DNA of 64,000 nucleotides from Gordonia sp. OPL2 (GCF_003797825.1 NZ_RKME01000018.1:1-64000), one strand, 5' to 3'; positions 16,573-26,171 are shown, counted from the first letter of the stretch. Made by a program: numbers and translations. The notes: generated by a model not told the origin, from the sequence alone.

Positions 16573-17481
16573 ATGCGAGCGAACTTCATCATCAGCGAGG
16601 TCCTCAACGGCCTGCGCCGCAATGTGACCATGACGATCGCGATGATCCTCACGACGGCGATCACGCTGGGCATGTTCGGCGGCGGTCTGCTCGTCATCCA
16701 GATGGCCGACAAGAGTCAGAAGATCTTCCTCGACCGTGTCGAGATGCAGTTCTTCATCAACGACTCGGTCTCCGACGCCGACCCGAACTGCCGGCAGGCG
16801 CCGTGTTCGGTGCTGCGGACAGAGATCGAGAACCATCCCGGTGTGGGGTCGGTGACCTTCATCGACCGGGAGGAAGCCTTCGAGGCGGCCAAGCAGACGT
16901 TCAAGGACAATCCGGACATCGCCGACAACATCCGCGAGGGCACGATCCCGGCTTCGCTGAAGGTGCGGATGTCCGATCCCGATCAGTTCGGGGCGGTCCT
17001 CGACGAGTTCAAGGACCGCAAGGATCTCGGTGTCGACGGCGCGCTCGATCAACGAGAACTCGTGAAACGCATCTTCAGCGTCCTCGACGGAACCCGCAAT
17101 GCCGCGTTCGCCGTCGCGTTGGTGCTCGCGCTCGCGGCGATCCTGCTGATCGTGAACACCGTGCAGATCGCGGCGTTCACGCGACGGACGGAGGTGTCGA
17201 TCATGAGACTGGTCGGCGCTACCCGGTGGTACACGCAGTTGCCGTTCCTCCTCGAGGCCGTCGTCGCCGCGATCATCGGCGCCTTCCTGGCGATCGCGGG
17301 TCTGTTCGCGGCGAAGGTGTTCTTCTTCGACAACGCATTGCGTGATCTGTACGGTGTGAACATCCTGGCGCGGATCGGGGTCTCCGACGTCTTGTTCGTG
17401 TCGCCCTTCCTGCTCCTCGGCGGAATTCTGTTGTCAGGGATCACGGCATATGTGACGCTTCGGGTGTATGTCCGGGAATGA
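16573..17481 (+). CDS. ftsX: cell division membrane protein FtsX
   Basis: A 302-residue permease-like protein with four membrane helices: one near residues 20-45, then a large external domain (about 50-165), and three near the C-terminus (175-200, 225-250, 270-295). The cytoplasmic motif FTRRTEVSIMRLVGATRWYTQLPFLLEA is typical of the FtsX family. The external domain has a CRQAPCSV Cys pair. It passes the ATPase signal of FtsE to cell-wall hydrolases at the septum. Confidence 0.95.
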   Translation: MRANFIISEVLNGLRRNVTMTIAMILTTAITLGMFGGGLLVIQMADKSQKIFLDRVEMQFFINDSVSDADPNCRQAPCSVLRTEIENHPGVGSVTFIDREEAFEAAKQTFKDNPDIADNIREGTIPASLKVRMSDPDQFGAVLDEFKDRKDLGVDGALDQRELVKRIFSVLDGTRNAAFAVALVLALAAILLIVNTVQIAAFTRRTEVSIMRLVGATRWYTQLPFLLEAVVAAIIGAFLAIAGLFAAKVFFFDNALRDLYGVNILARIGVSDVLFVSPFLLLGGILLSGITAYVTLRVYVRE

Positions 17482-17542
17482 CGATGTTCGTGGGTGATCC
17501 GGGACGAACCGGGACCGTGGTGGACGAGGAGGAGGTGTGTGC

Positions 17543-18016
17543 ATGACCAAGGAGAAGGGGCGGTCGGTGATCGCGACCAACCGCAAGGCGCGGCACAACT
17601 ACGCCATCCTCGACACCTACGAGGCCGGGATCGCGTTGGTGGGCACCGAGGTGAAGAGTCTGCGCGAGGGCAAGGCCTCGCTCGCCGACTCGTTCGCGAC
17701 CGTCGACGACGGTGAGATCTGGCTGCGCGCGTTGCACATCCCCGAGTACGGCAGCGGCTCGTGGACGAATCACGCTCCCCGGCGCAACCGGAAACTGTTG
17801 ATGCACCGGCGCGAGATCGACAATCTCATCGGCAAGATCCGCGACGGCAACCTCACCCTGGTGCCGCTGTCGATGTACTTCAACGACGGCAAGGTGAAGG
17901 TGGAGTTGGCGCTCGCCCGCGGCAAGCAGGCGCACGACAAGCGTCAGGACATCGCCCGCCGCACCGCGCAGCGTGAGGTCGCCCGAGAGATTGGCCGTCG
18001 CGTCAAGGGCATGTGA
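17543..18016 (+). CDS. smpB: SsrA-binding protein SmpB
   Basis: A 157-residue RNA-binding protein of trans-translation. It has the conserved start (ATNRKARHNYAILDTYEAGIALVGTEVKSLREGKASL split over the first strands), HIPEY, NHAPRRNRKLLMHRREI and the basic tail GKQAHDKRQDIARRTAQREVAREIG. It carries tmRNA to stalled ribosomes. The ATG at 17543 follows an AGGAGGAGG ribosome site, which decides it over an upstream GTG at 17537. Its partner ssrA lies about 11 kb downstream, at 29201. Confidence 0.96.
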   Translation: MTKEKGRSVIATNRKARHNYAILDTYEAGIALVGTEVKSLREGKASLADSFATVDDGEIWLRALHIPEYGSGSWTNHAPRRNRKLLMHRREIDNLIGKIRDGNLTLVPLSMYFNDGKVKVELALARGKQAHDKRQDIARRTAQREVAREIGRRVKGM

Positions 18017-18020
18017 TCCG

Positions 18021-19292
18021 GTGCGCAGACCACGGCCTCGACGACGACTCCTCGGCGCTCTGCTCGCCGCGGTGACCCTGCTCGCCATCGCGGCCTGCAC
18101 TCCCGATCCCGAAGCGCGGATCGGAGGAGAGGGCACGGCGATCGACGGTCTGCCGCCCACGCCGCCGATGGGATGGAACAGCTGGAACACCTTCGGATGC
18201 AACGTCACCGAGCAGATCGTCCGTGAGCAGGCGGATGCGCTGGTGTCGAGCGGGCTGCGCGACGCCGGATACCGCTACGTGATCGTCGACGACTGTTGGA
18301 CCGCCGATCGCCGCGCCGACGACGGCACCCTGCAGGCGGACCCGCGACGATTCCCGTCCGGCATGGCCGCACTCGGCAGGTACCTGCACGACCGCGGTCT
18401 GCAGTTCGGCCTGTACTCCGGCGCGAGCGACAAGACCTGCGCGCAGTTCGTCGGCAACCATCCGGGGGCGACGGGCAGCAAGGGCCACGAGGTCACGGAT
18501 GCGCAGACGTTCGCCGACTGGAAGGTGGACTATCTGAAGTACGACTGGTGCTCGGGCGATTCCGACCACGATCGGCAGGTCGAGTCGTTCACCGCGATGC
18601 GTGACGCCATCCGCGACACCGGGCGTCCGATGGTCTACAGCATCAATCCCAACAGCGGGGTGAGCGGATCGGTGCCGGGAACCGAATACGACTGGGGCGG
18701 AGTCGCGACGATGACCCGGGCCACCAACGACATCGCCGCCGCATGGGCGACGAACGCGGACCCGTCGGGATCGCAGGGGATCGTCGAGATCGTCGATGCC
18801 GTCGCGCCGTTGGCATCCCGGGTGCGCGCGGGGTCGTTCAACGATCCCGACATGCTCGTCGTCGGGGTCGACAGCCGCCCGGGACTCACGATGGCCCAGC
18901 AGCGCACCCAATTGTCGATGTGGGCGATGATGGCCGCGCCGCTGATCGCCGGCAACGACCTCACGCGCATGTCTTCGCAGACCCTCGCGCTGCTCCGCAA
19001 TCGGGCGATCATCGACATCGACCAGGACCATCGGGTCAGTGCGGGCGCGCCCGTCGGTGACGACATGGAGGTGTGGACCCGTGCGATCGGGGACAAGGGA
19101 CTCGTCGTGTCGATGACAAACCGGGACGACCACCCGAGGACCATGTCGGTGTCTTTGACGAGTCTCGGGCTCTCGGGCGACGACACCGTCACCGCGGTCG
19201 ACGCCTGGACGGGTCGTCGATATCGGGCCGCCAAGGGCGAACTCGCGGTCGACGTCGGGGTCAACGACACCGTGCTGCTGCAGATCGTCTGA
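18021..19292 (+). CDS. lipoprotein alpha-galactosidase, glycoside hydrolase family 27
   Basis: A 423-residue secreted enzyme. The N-terminus has a twin of basic runs (RRPRPRRR), a hydrophobic core and a lipobox LAIAAC, so it is probably a lipoprotein. The catalytic domain begins PPMGWNSWNTFGCNV. The nucleophile is Asp175 in YLKYDWC, and the acid/base lies in SFNDPDML (Asp275/Asp277). The C-terminal beta domain follows at about residue 340. GH27 enzymes remove terminal alpha-galactose (or alpha-N-acetylgalactosamine). The GTG is 4 bp after the smpB stop. Confidence 0.88.
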   Translation: MRRPRPRRRLLGALLAAVTLLAIAACTPDPEARIGGEGTAIDGLPPTPPMGWNSWNTFGCNVTEQIVREQADALVSSGLRDAGYRYVIVDDCWTADRRADDGTLQADPRRFPSGMAALGRYLHDRGLQFGLYSGASDKTCAQFVGNHPGATGSKGHEVTDAQTFADWKVDYLKYDWCSGDSDHDRQVESFTAMRDAIRDTGRPMVYSINPNSGVSGSVPGTEYDWGGVATMTRATNDIAAAWATNADPSGSQGIVEIVDAVAPLASRVRAGSFNDPDMLVVGVDSRPGLTMAQQRTQLSMWAMMAAPLIAGNDLTRMSSQTLALLRNRAIIDIDQDHRVSAGAPVGDDMEVWTRAIGDKGLVVSMTNRDDHPRTMSVSLTSLGLSGDDTVTAVDAWTGRRYRAAKGELAVDVGVNDTVLLQIV

Positions 19293-19294
19293 GG

Positions 19295-19314
19295 CCTCCG
19301 GGGCGCCCCGGAGG
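19295..19314. terminator. 10-bp perfect GC palindrome between convergent genes
   Basis: A perfect 20-nt palindrome with CCTCCGGGGC as its left arm and no spacer, between the stop codons of the convergent alpha-galactosidase (19292) and phosphatase (19317) genes. As a hairpin its tip would have to open. A bidirectional terminator role is inferred from position. Confidence 0.6.
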
Positions 19315-19316
19315 GG

Positions 19317-20144
19317 TCACGCTCCGACGAGATGATCCCGACGGAGATCCTGCACATCCGTGGCCGACAGATCGAGGCCGTCGTGCACGTACTCGCTCAT
19401 GCCGCCGAACGCCGTGTCGGCCTCGGCGAAGGCCGCATCCAGGTAGCTCCGGTCCACACCGAGGAGTGCGCGCAGGACGGAACGATCACCTCCCGCCGCG
19501 GCGAACTCGACGAACACCGGCTCCAACGCGGGGAGCAGTTGCTCGTTGGTCAGCAGGTAGTCGCGATACACGTCATCGCGCGACACACCGAGAATGCTCA
19601 GGAAGGTCGCGGCCGCCCAGCCCGTCCGGTCCTTGCCGGTGGTGCAGTGGAACAGTGACGGTCCCGGATGGTCGCCGAGCAGACCGCGGAACAGCGCCCG
19701 ATAGGAGGTCAGGGCACTGTCTGTGGACACCAGACTGCGATAGGTGTCGGCGATCAATGCGGCAGCGCGACCGTCGCCGAGCGAGTCGTCGATCGAGGCC
19801 ACGGCTGCCGGGTCATGGAGCAGCGAGGGCAGATTCGCCGGAACGGCATCGCCCTGATCGGCGAGGACGTCGAGGTGGATGTCGTCGACGCCGTCGAATG
19901 TGGGATCGGGTGCGGCACTGCGTTCTGCCGCTGTCCGCAGGTCGTAGATCGTCCTGATGCCCAGGCCCGTGAAGGCTTCCCGATCCGTGTCGTCGAGCCG
20001 GTCGAGTTCGGTGGATCGGAACACGACGCCGGACCTCACGCGCCGACGGTCCGCAGTGATCCACCCGCCGAGGTCGCGCAGGTTGGGAAGCGTGGCCAGC
20101 GTGACGGTCTGGCGTTCGGTGTGCTCATCCACCCGGCCATGCAA
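19317..20144 (-). CDS. tyrosine / dual-specificity-type protein phosphatase
   Basis: A 275-residue phosphatase of the PtpB-like (tyrosine phosphatase 3) family. The P-loop is HCTTGKDRTG, with the CX5R cysteine and arginine. The N-terminal LATLPNLRDLGGW and VFRSTELDRL stretches and IYDLRTAAER are typical. M. tuberculosis PtpB, of the same family, acts on phosphotyrosine and phosphoinositides. There is no signal peptide. The gene stands alone, converging on the alpha-galactosidase gene. Confidence 0.85.
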   Translation of the reverse strand: MHGRVDEHTERQTVTLATLPNLRDLGGWITADRRRVRSGVVFRSTELDRLDDTDREAFTGLGIRTIYDLRTAAERSAAPDPTFDGVDDIHLDVLADQGDAVPANLPSLLHDPAAVASIDDSLGDGRAAALIADTYRSLVSTDSALTSYRALFRGLLGDHPGPSLFHCTTGKDRTGWAAATFLSILGVSRDDVYRDYLLTNEQLLPALEPVFVEFAAAGGDRSVLRALLGVDRSYLDAAFAEADTAFGGMSEYVHDGLDLSATDVQDLRRDHLVGA

Positions 20145-20576
20145 TCAGATGGGTCGACCGGCCGAGGTGTCGCTGTGACGAGGTGGGGGAATGTGGCACG
20201 AGTCTGCCGTTCCGATGGCACGAAGGTGATCACGGGGAGCCGTCGAGGCAGGGATTCGAGGGTGTGACACGTAGGCGAAAAGGCAAAATCGAGACACCTC
20301 AACCGCAAAATCGTGTCAATTCCGGTGTCACAAATCTGAGCGTTCGTCCATGAGATGTTCGGTCGATTCGGTCGCACGATCGAGCATTCTCGGCCATTTC
20401 GTCGCGATATGCGCGAACTCGGATGTCTCTGTGTTATTGTGCCGCGCCGCGTTTCCGTGAGCCTCGATCGGCACCCGAAAACGTGAACAGCGCAAAAGAT
20501 CTCGGGACTTTGGTCCCCAACCGGATGGGGATTGCGGAGGTCGACAATCCGGGACATGCGACGTTAGCTTTTGCAC
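20145..20576. other. 432-bp intergenic region with spaced direct repeats
   Basis: This divergent spacer between the phosphatase and amidohydrolase genes is more AT-rich than its surroundings. It holds two direct repeats of GCAAAATCG at 20283-20291 and 20305-20313, offset by 22 bp, which is two helical turns. Each is followed by an imperfect GAGACA/TGTCA. GTGTGACAC occurs at 20262-20270 and GGTGTCAC near 20323. Regulator binding is plausible. No convincing ORF was seen. Confidence 0.45.
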
Positions 20577-21860
20577 ATGAGCAGCACATCCACCGCGGGC
20601 AAGCGACTCGTCATCCGAAATGTCGCCGTGTTCGACGGCATTTCCGATCAGGTCACCGAGAATTGTGACGTCGTCATCTCCGGCGCCACGATCACGGCGG
20701 TGTCGACGTCGCCGGTGGGTGATGAGCCCGGTGTCGAGACCACCGAGATCGACGGTCGGGGAAAGTTCCTCATGCCCGGAATGAGTGACGCCCACGTCCA
20801 TCTGATGGGCAATGCCAACAACTATCTGGACTTCGTCATGGGGCCGACGGGACTCCTGTTCGCGAACACGATCTCCGAGGCGAAGCGGATGCTCCACCGC
20901 GGCTTCACGTCGGTGCGCGACATGGGCGGGGACACCGCGCCAGTGAAGACGGTCATCGACCGGGGTGACTTCGAGGGACCGCGGATCTTCCCGAGTCAGG
21001 CGATGATCTCGCAGACCTCGGGTCACGGTGATTTCGCCTTCGTCTACGAGACCCCCTACGAGTTCGGTGGGGGTCCCAGCCGGACCGATTCGATCGGATT
21101 CACCCGGACCGCCGACGGCGTCGAGCGGGTTCTCACCGCCGTCCGCGAGCAGCTGCGCAAGGGGGCGTCGCAGATCAAGCTGACAATCGGTGGTGGTGCC
21201 GCGTCGATGTATGACCCGCTCTACACACTGCAGTTCACGCCGGACGAGATGCGGGCGGCCGTTCAGGCCGCCGAGGACTACGGCACGTATGTCGCGACGC
21301 ACGTGTACACGGTCCCGGGTATCACCCGCGCGATCGAGGCGGGTGTCCGGTCCATCGAGCACGGCCATCTGGCCGACGAGGCGACGGTTGCGCTCATCGG
21401 GGAGAAGGGCATCTGGCTGTCGATGCAGCCGTTCGCCGAGGACGACCATCACTACCCCGACCCCGATCGCGCCGGCAAGAACACCCAGATCTGCAACGGG
21501 ACCTCCGACGTCTACGGCTGGGCCAAGAAGCACGGCGTGAAGACCGCATTCGGCACCGACCTCTTGTTGGAGCCGGAATCGGCTGCGCGACAGAGTGTCA
21601 TGGCGGCGCGGCTGGGGGAGTTCTACAGCAACGTCGAAGCGCTGACGATGCTCACGTCGGGCAACGCGTCGTTGTTCGAGATGGCCGGTGAGCGCAACCC
21701 CTACGGCAGCGCTCGTCTGGGCGTGATCGCCGAGGGTGCCTGGGCCGATCTGTTGATCTTCGACGGCAACCCGGTCCAGGACATCTCCGTGATCGCCGAT
21801 CCCGAGAAGAACCTCGAGCTGATCGTCAAGGGCGGCTCGATCGTCAAGAACACCCTCTGA
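20577..21860 (+). CDS. amidohydrolase family protein (imidazolonepropionase-like)
   Basis: A 427-residue metal-dependent amidohydrolase. The first metal ligands are in GMSDAHVHLMG (HxH). A lysine for carbamate bridging is in ASQIKLTIGGG. Later ligands are in YVATHVYT and SIEHGHL, and the catalytic Asp is in TAFGTDLLLEPE. The C-terminal composite domain ends ARLGVIAEGAWADLLIFDGNPVQDI. It belongs to the Xaa-Pro dipeptidase/imidazolonepropionase-like group and may act on cyclic amides or peptides; the substrate is not predictable. The ATG at 20577 is preferred over TTG at 20571. The next gene follows after 5 bp. Confidence 0.85.
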   Translation: MSSTSTAGKRLVIRNVAVFDGISDQVTENCDVVISGATITAVSTSPVGDEPGVETTEIDGRGKFLMPGMSDAHVHLMGNANNYLDFVMGPTGLLFANTISEAKRMLHRGFTSVRDMGGDTAPVKTVIDRGDFEGPRIFPSQAMISQTSGHGDFAFVYETPYEFGGGPSRTDSIGFTRTADGVERVLTAVREQLRKGASQIKLTIGGGAASMYDPLYTLQFTPDEMRAAVQAAEDYGTYVATHVYTVPGITRAIEAGVRSIEHGHLADEATVALIGEKGIWLSMQPFAEDDHHYPDPDRAGKNTQICNGTSDVYGWAKKHGVKTAFGTDLLLEPESAARQSVMAARLGEFYSNVEALTMLTSGNASLFEMAGERNPYGSARLGVIAEGAWADLLIFDGNPVQDISVIADPEKNLELIVKGGSIVKNTL

Positions 21861-21865
21861 TCGCG

Positions 21866-22672
21866 ATGGACGTGCGCGAGACCCCCGGCGACGACTCCGT
21901 CGGCGACGACGCCGTGACCGGCCCGATCCCGGCAGTGCACACCGCACCCACTCCGTCGGTGCACACCGGCGATGTCGATGACCTCGTGATCGAGGCGATC
22001 GACATCGGTGTCCGGGCGACGTGGGGTCACATCTACGGTCCGACCTCTCTCCGCGTCCGCGCCGGAGGGGTGACCGTTCTCGTCGGTTCCGGCGGGCGCG
22101 GCCGGACGGCACTGCTGCTCACCCTGGCCGGCCGGATGGCACCGTCCTCGGGAACCTTGCACGCCTTCGGTCGTACCGATGACGCCCGCCATCTCTTCTC
22201 CCAGGCGGCGATCGCCGACGTCGACGAGGTCGATGGCATCGACCAAACGATTCGCGTCAGCGACGTGGTGACCGAGCAGATCCGTTGGGCTGCACCGTGG
22301 TACAGGTGGGTCCGACCGTCACGGCCCGCCGACCTCGAGCGGCTGTGCCGCCCGGTGTTCGGCGACCTCGCGCTGCCGAGCATGGACGCCTACGTCGAGG
22401 AGCTGCCCGAGCTGACGAGTGCACTGTTTCGGATCGCGATGGCCAACGTCCGACGGCCACCGTTGCTGGTCGTCGGCGGGGTCGACCGACTCACCCGGAT
22501 CGAGAGCGCCCACACACTGCTCGCGCGACTCGTCGCACTGGGCCACGAACAGACGGTGATCACCGCCGACGTCAACGGAGTGTTCCCCGATCTCGGTGTG
22601 CGCGACGTCATCGAGGTCCATCACCTGACCGACGACGAGTTCGTCCGGCTCGAACAACAGGATCGGAACTGA
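21866..22672 (+). CDS. degenerate ABC-type ATP-binding protein
   Basis: A 268-residue protein with the outline of an ABC ATPase. Walker A is GSGGRGRT at residues 74-81, with Arg80 in place of the invariant Lys. The LSGGQ signature is missing (LPELTSALFRIAMANV stands at that place). Walker B reads PLLVVGGVDRL and lacks the usual DEP. ATP hydrolysis is therefore doubtful. An extra polar N-terminus of about 40 residues has no family match. It ends 1 bp before the YhgE/Pip gene, so the two are translationally linked and probably form one complex at the membrane. Confidence 0.75.
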   Translation: MDVRETPGDDSVGDDAVTGPIPAVHTAPTPSVHTGDVDDLVIEAIDIGVRATWGHIYGPTSLRVRAGGVTVLVGSGGRGRTALLLTLAGRMAPSSGTLHAFGRTDDARHLFSQAAIADVDEVDGIDQTIRVSDVVTEQIRWAAPWYRWVRPSRPADLERLCRPVFGDLALPSMDAYVEELPELTSALFRIAMANVRRPPLLVVGGVDRLTRIESAHTLLARLVALGHEQTVITADVNGVFPDLGVRDVIEVHHLTDDEFVRLEQQDRN

Positions 22673-22673
22673 C

Positions 22674-24635
22674 ATGCTTGCCGCTTTCTCACCGGGCAGC
22701 GACTTCAAGCGCTACTACCGCGGCCGCATGCCGCGGCTCGCCCTGGCCGTCATCATCGTGATGCCGCTGCTCTACGGCGCGCTGTACCTGTGGGCGTTCT
22801 GGAATCCGTTCAACGCGGTGGACAAGATCCCGGTCGCACTCGTCAACGCCGACCAGGGCGCCACAGTGGCGGGCAAACCACTCGACGCCGGTGAGCAGGT
22901 GGCGCAGGGGCTGATCGAGTCGAAACAGCTCGACCTCCATCTCGTGTCGGCCGAGGAGGCACGCGACGGCGTCGCACACGGCAAGTACTACTTCTCGATC
23001 ACCCTGCCAACCGATTTCAGTGCCGCCGTCGCATCGCCGACGGGCTCGGACCCACGATCCGCCGAACTGATCTTCACCTACAACGACGCGAACAACTACC
23101 TGTCGACGGTGATGGGGCAGGACGCGGCGGAGCAAGTCGTGAACAAGGTGGGCGCCCAGGTCGGTGCGCAGACGTTCGACATCGTGCTCAACGATGTCAG
23201 CGGATTGATGCCCAAACTCAAGCAAGCGCAGGACGGGGTCAACGAGCTCAACGACGGCATGCAGACCGCGAACACGGGCTCACACGAACTGGCGACGAAC
23301 CTGGTCACCGCCAAGGACGGCGCGGGCGAACTCGCCGGCGGTCTCACCCAGCTCGACACTGCCGTCACCTCGGCCACCGACCCGATCCTCAACGCGCTGA
23401 ACAATTCCGGCGGTGGACTGTCGCCGGCCGAACTGAACACCACCGTGCAGCGTCTGAGCTCCACCACGTCGACGCTCAACGACCAGCTCGCTGTCGCGAG
23501 CAACACCCAATCGCAGGCCAGTCGGGTCGTGTCAGGCGTGGTCTCACAGTTGCGCGCGAACCCGGACCCGAACGTCCGACGGCTGGCGGATGCCCTGGCC
23601 CCCGCCCAGAGCTTCTTGACGACTCAGGGGCTCGGGCCGGACGCGAACAATCAACTGACGCAGGTGCGTGCAGATTCCCAGGTGCTGTCCCAGCAACTCG
23701 GCAACCCGCAGAGCCCGGCCCGAATCGCCCTGTCCCTCTTCGAGAGCGGCACCCTGCGCAACGACATCATGGCCGCCCGCGGCGCCGCCGACGAACTCAG
23801 CTCCGGCGCATCACAATTGAGTACCGGACTGGTCGAGCTCAGCAACGGGGCGAACCAACTCGCCGCCGGGACCACGCAGCTGGCGTCCGGCACCCAGGAA
23901 CTCGCCACCCAGGTGGACGAAGGGGTGAAGGCCGTACCGCAGTGGTCCCAGAACCAGAAGAACGCGCTGGCCAACACGCTCTCACAGCCGGTGGCGCTCA
24001 CCGAGGACACGCTCAACGAGGCGAAGACCTTCGGGACCGGGTTCACCCCGTTCTTCTTCGGCCTCGCGCTGTTCGTCGGCAGCATCATCGCGTGGATGTT
24101 GTTCACGCCGTTGCAGTCACGACCGATCGCCCAGGGACTGAGCTCGCTGCGCGTGGTGCTCGCGTCGTACGCGCCGACGTTCTTCGTCGGGTTCCTGCAG
24201 GCCGCGCTCCTGTACCTGGTCGTGGTGTTCGCCGTCGGCCTGCGACCTGCCCATCCCGTGGCCACCTTCGGGTTCATGCTGTTGATGGTCGCGGTGTTCC
24301 TCGCCATGATCCAGATGTTCAACGCCCTGTTCGGGCCTGCTGTCGGCCGCGTCGTGACCTTGGCGTTCCTGATGATCATGCTGACCTCCGCCGGCGGCAT
24401 CTATCCCGTTCCGACGACGACGCTGCCGTTCCAGTACATCCACTGGGTGGACCCGATGACCTACACCGTGACCGGGCTGCGACAACTCACGCTCGGCGGT
24501 GTCGATCACAGATTCTGGATCGCGCTGGCGGTCCTGGTCGGCCTGACAGTGGTCTGCCTCGCGGTCTCCACCTGGGCGGCGAGACGCAATCGGCAGTACA
24601 ACATGGACCGGCTCTACCCGCCGGTCGAGGTCTAG
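22674..24635 (+). CDS. YhgE/Pip domain membrane protein (ABC-2 type)
   Basis: A 653-residue protein with one membrane helix near residues 22-42 (RLALAVIIVMPLLYGALYLWAFWNPF, the YhgE/Pip N-terminal signature), a large external domain (about 45-440) and five or six C-terminal helices with the ABC-2-like end GGIYPVPTTTLPFQYIHWVDPMTYTV. The external domain has heptad-like repeats of A/S-x-Q-L-S/A-x-G (SSGASQLSTGLVELSNGANQ and similar), likely a long coiled coil. Relatives include phage-infection protein Pip and the type VII secretion factor EsaA/YueB. Its cargo is unknown. Confidence 0.85.
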   Translation: MLAAFSPGSDFKRYYRGRMPRLALAVIIVMPLLYGALYLWAFWNPFNAVDKIPVALVNADQGATVAGKPLDAGEQVAQGLIESKQLDLHLVSAEEARDGVAHGKYYFSITLPTDFSAAVASPTGSDPRSAELIFTYNDANNYLSTVMGQDAAEQVVNKVGAQVGAQTFDIVLNDVSGLMPKLKQAQDGVNELNDGMQTANTGSHELATNLVTAKDGAGELAGGLTQLDTAVTSATDPILNALNNSGGGLSPAELNTTVQRLSSTTSTLNDQLAVASNTQSQASRVVSGVVSQLRANPDPNVRRLADALAPAQSFLTTQGLGPDANNQLTQVRADSQVLSQQLGNPQSPARIALSLFESGTLRNDIMAARGAADELSSGASQLSTGLVELSNGANQLAAGTTQLASGTQELATQVDEGVKAVPQWSQNQKNALANTLSQPVALTEDTLNEAKTFGTGFTPFFFGLALFVGSIIAWMLFTPLQSRPIAQGLSSLRVVLASYAPTFFVGFLQAALLYLVVVFAVGLRPAHPVATFGFMLLMVAVFLAMIQMFNALFGPAVGRVVTLAFLMIMLTSAGGIYPVPTTTLPFQYIHWVDPMTYTVTGLRQLTLGGVDHRFWIALAVLVGLTVVCLAVSTWAARRNRQYNMDRLYPPVEV

Positions 24636-24761
24636 GAGGCCGACCGCCACGACCCGACTCACCGGACCGATCCCCGACATATCGACCCACACGTCCTTAC
24701 CGTGATCGGTGACCGATCGCGATCCATCCCCAACGACCGTCGACCCGCACGAGGAGCAGAC

Positions 24762-26171
24762 ATGTCCGACCGCACGCACACCAATGCCCGACACACCACG
24801 AACATCGGTGAGACGCTTTCGCTGAACCCGGTGTTCGTCCGGCCGGGGGAGTCCACCGAGCTGCCGAAGTTCACCATCCCGGACGGCATGAGCCTGCCCG
24901 AGACGGCGTATCAGATCGTGCACGACGAGGCCATGCTCGACGGCAACGCGCGACTGAATCTCGCGACGTTCGTGTCGACGTGGATGGACGACGAGGCGCG
25001 CAAGCTCTACGCCGAGACCTACGACAAGAACATGATCGACAAGGATGAGTACCCGCAGACGGCGGCGATCGAGGACCGGTGCTGGAAGATCATCGCCGAT
25101 CTGTGGCACGTCCCCGATGTCGAGAACTCGATCGGGACGTCGACGATCGGGTCGTCGGAGGCGGCGATGCTCGGTGGTCTGGCGCTCAAGCGGCACTGGC
25201 AGGCGCGGCGCAAGGCCGAGGGCAAGTCGATCGAGAAGCCGAACCTGGTGCTGTCCACCGCCGTTCAGGTGTGCTGGGAGAAGTTTCTGAACTACTTCGA
25301 GGTCGAGCCGCGCTGGGTTCCGGTCAGCGAGGAGCACTTCATCTTCGACGGCCACGACCTCGACAAGTATGTCGACGAGAACACCATCGGAGTGGTCGCC
25401 ATCCTGGGCGTCACGTACAACGGACTCTACGAACCGGTCAAGGAGATCTCCGAGAAGCTCGACGAGATCCAGGAGAAGACCGGCCTCGACGTCAAGATCC
25501 ACGTCGACGGCGCGTCCGGCGCGATGATCGCGCCCTTCTGCCAGCCGGACCTGGAGTGGGACTTCCGGGTGCCGCGCGTCGTCTCCATCAACACCTCGGG
25601 GCACAAGTACGGACTCGTGTACCCCGGTCTGGGCTGGATCATTTGGCGGGACACCGAGGCACTGCCCGAGAGCATGATCTTCCACTGCAGCTACCTCGGT
25701 GGGGACATGCCGACCCTGGCGCTCAACTTCTCGCGGCCCGGAGCGCAGGTGCTGTTGCAGTACTACAACTTCCTGCGACTCGGCCGCGAGGGTTACCGTC
25801 AGGTCCAGCAGGGCTCGCTCGATGTGGCGCAGTATCTCTCGGCGCGTATCGGCGAGATGGGGCCGTTCGATCTGGTGAGCAAGGGCGACACCATCCCGGT
25901 GTTCGCGTGGAAGCTCAAGAACGGCTACACCGACAAGTGGACCCTGTTCGATCTGTCGGATCGCCTGCGCATGAAGGGGTGGCTCGTCCCCGCGTATCCG
26001 ATGGCCGATGATCTCGCGGACATGACCTTGCAGCGCATCGTCGTCCGCGCCGGGCTGAGTCACGACCTCGCCAACGCACTGTTGCGCGACATCGAGAGTG
26101 AGATCGCGTTCCTCGACAACCTGGAGGCGCCGATGCCGCGCGAGGGCACCGGGTCGCACTTCCACCACTGA
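24762..26171 (+). CDS. gadB: glutamate decarboxylase
   Basis: A 469-residue PLP enzyme (group II decarboxylase) that turns L-glutamate into GABA and CO2 and consumes a proton. The PLP lysine is Lys282 in NTSGHKYGL, the PLP-ring Asp is in HVDGASGAMIAPF, and GTSTIGSSEAAMLGGLALK is the conserved phosphate-binding segment. The C-terminus ends in GTGSHFHH; such a His-rich tail plays a pH-dependent active-site plug role in E. coli GadB. The ATG at 24762 follows GAGGAG. No glutamate/GABA antiporter gene is nearby. Confidence 0.93.
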   Translation: MSDRTHTNARHTTNIGETLSLNPVFVRPGESTELPKFTIPDGMSLPETAYQIVHDEAMLDGNARLNLATFVSTWMDDEARKLYAETYDKNMIDKDEYPQTAAIEDRCWKIIADLWHVPDVENSIGTSTIGSSEAAMLGGLALKRHWQARRKAEGKSIEKPNLVLSTAVQVCWEKFLNYFEVEPRWVPVSEEHFIFDGHDLDKYVDENTIGVVAILGVTYNGLYEPVKEISEKLDEIQEKTGLDVKIHVDGASGAMIAPFCQPDLEWDFRVPRVVSINTSGHKYGLVYPGLGWIIWRDTEALPESMIFHCSYLGGDMPTLALNFSRPGAQVLLQYYNFLRLGREGYRQVQQGSLDVAQYLSARIGEMGPFDLVSKGDTIPVFAWKLKNGYTDKWTLFDLSDRLRMKGWLVPAYPMADDLADMTLQRIVVRAGLSHDLANALLRDIESEIAFLDNLEAPMPREGTGSHFHH

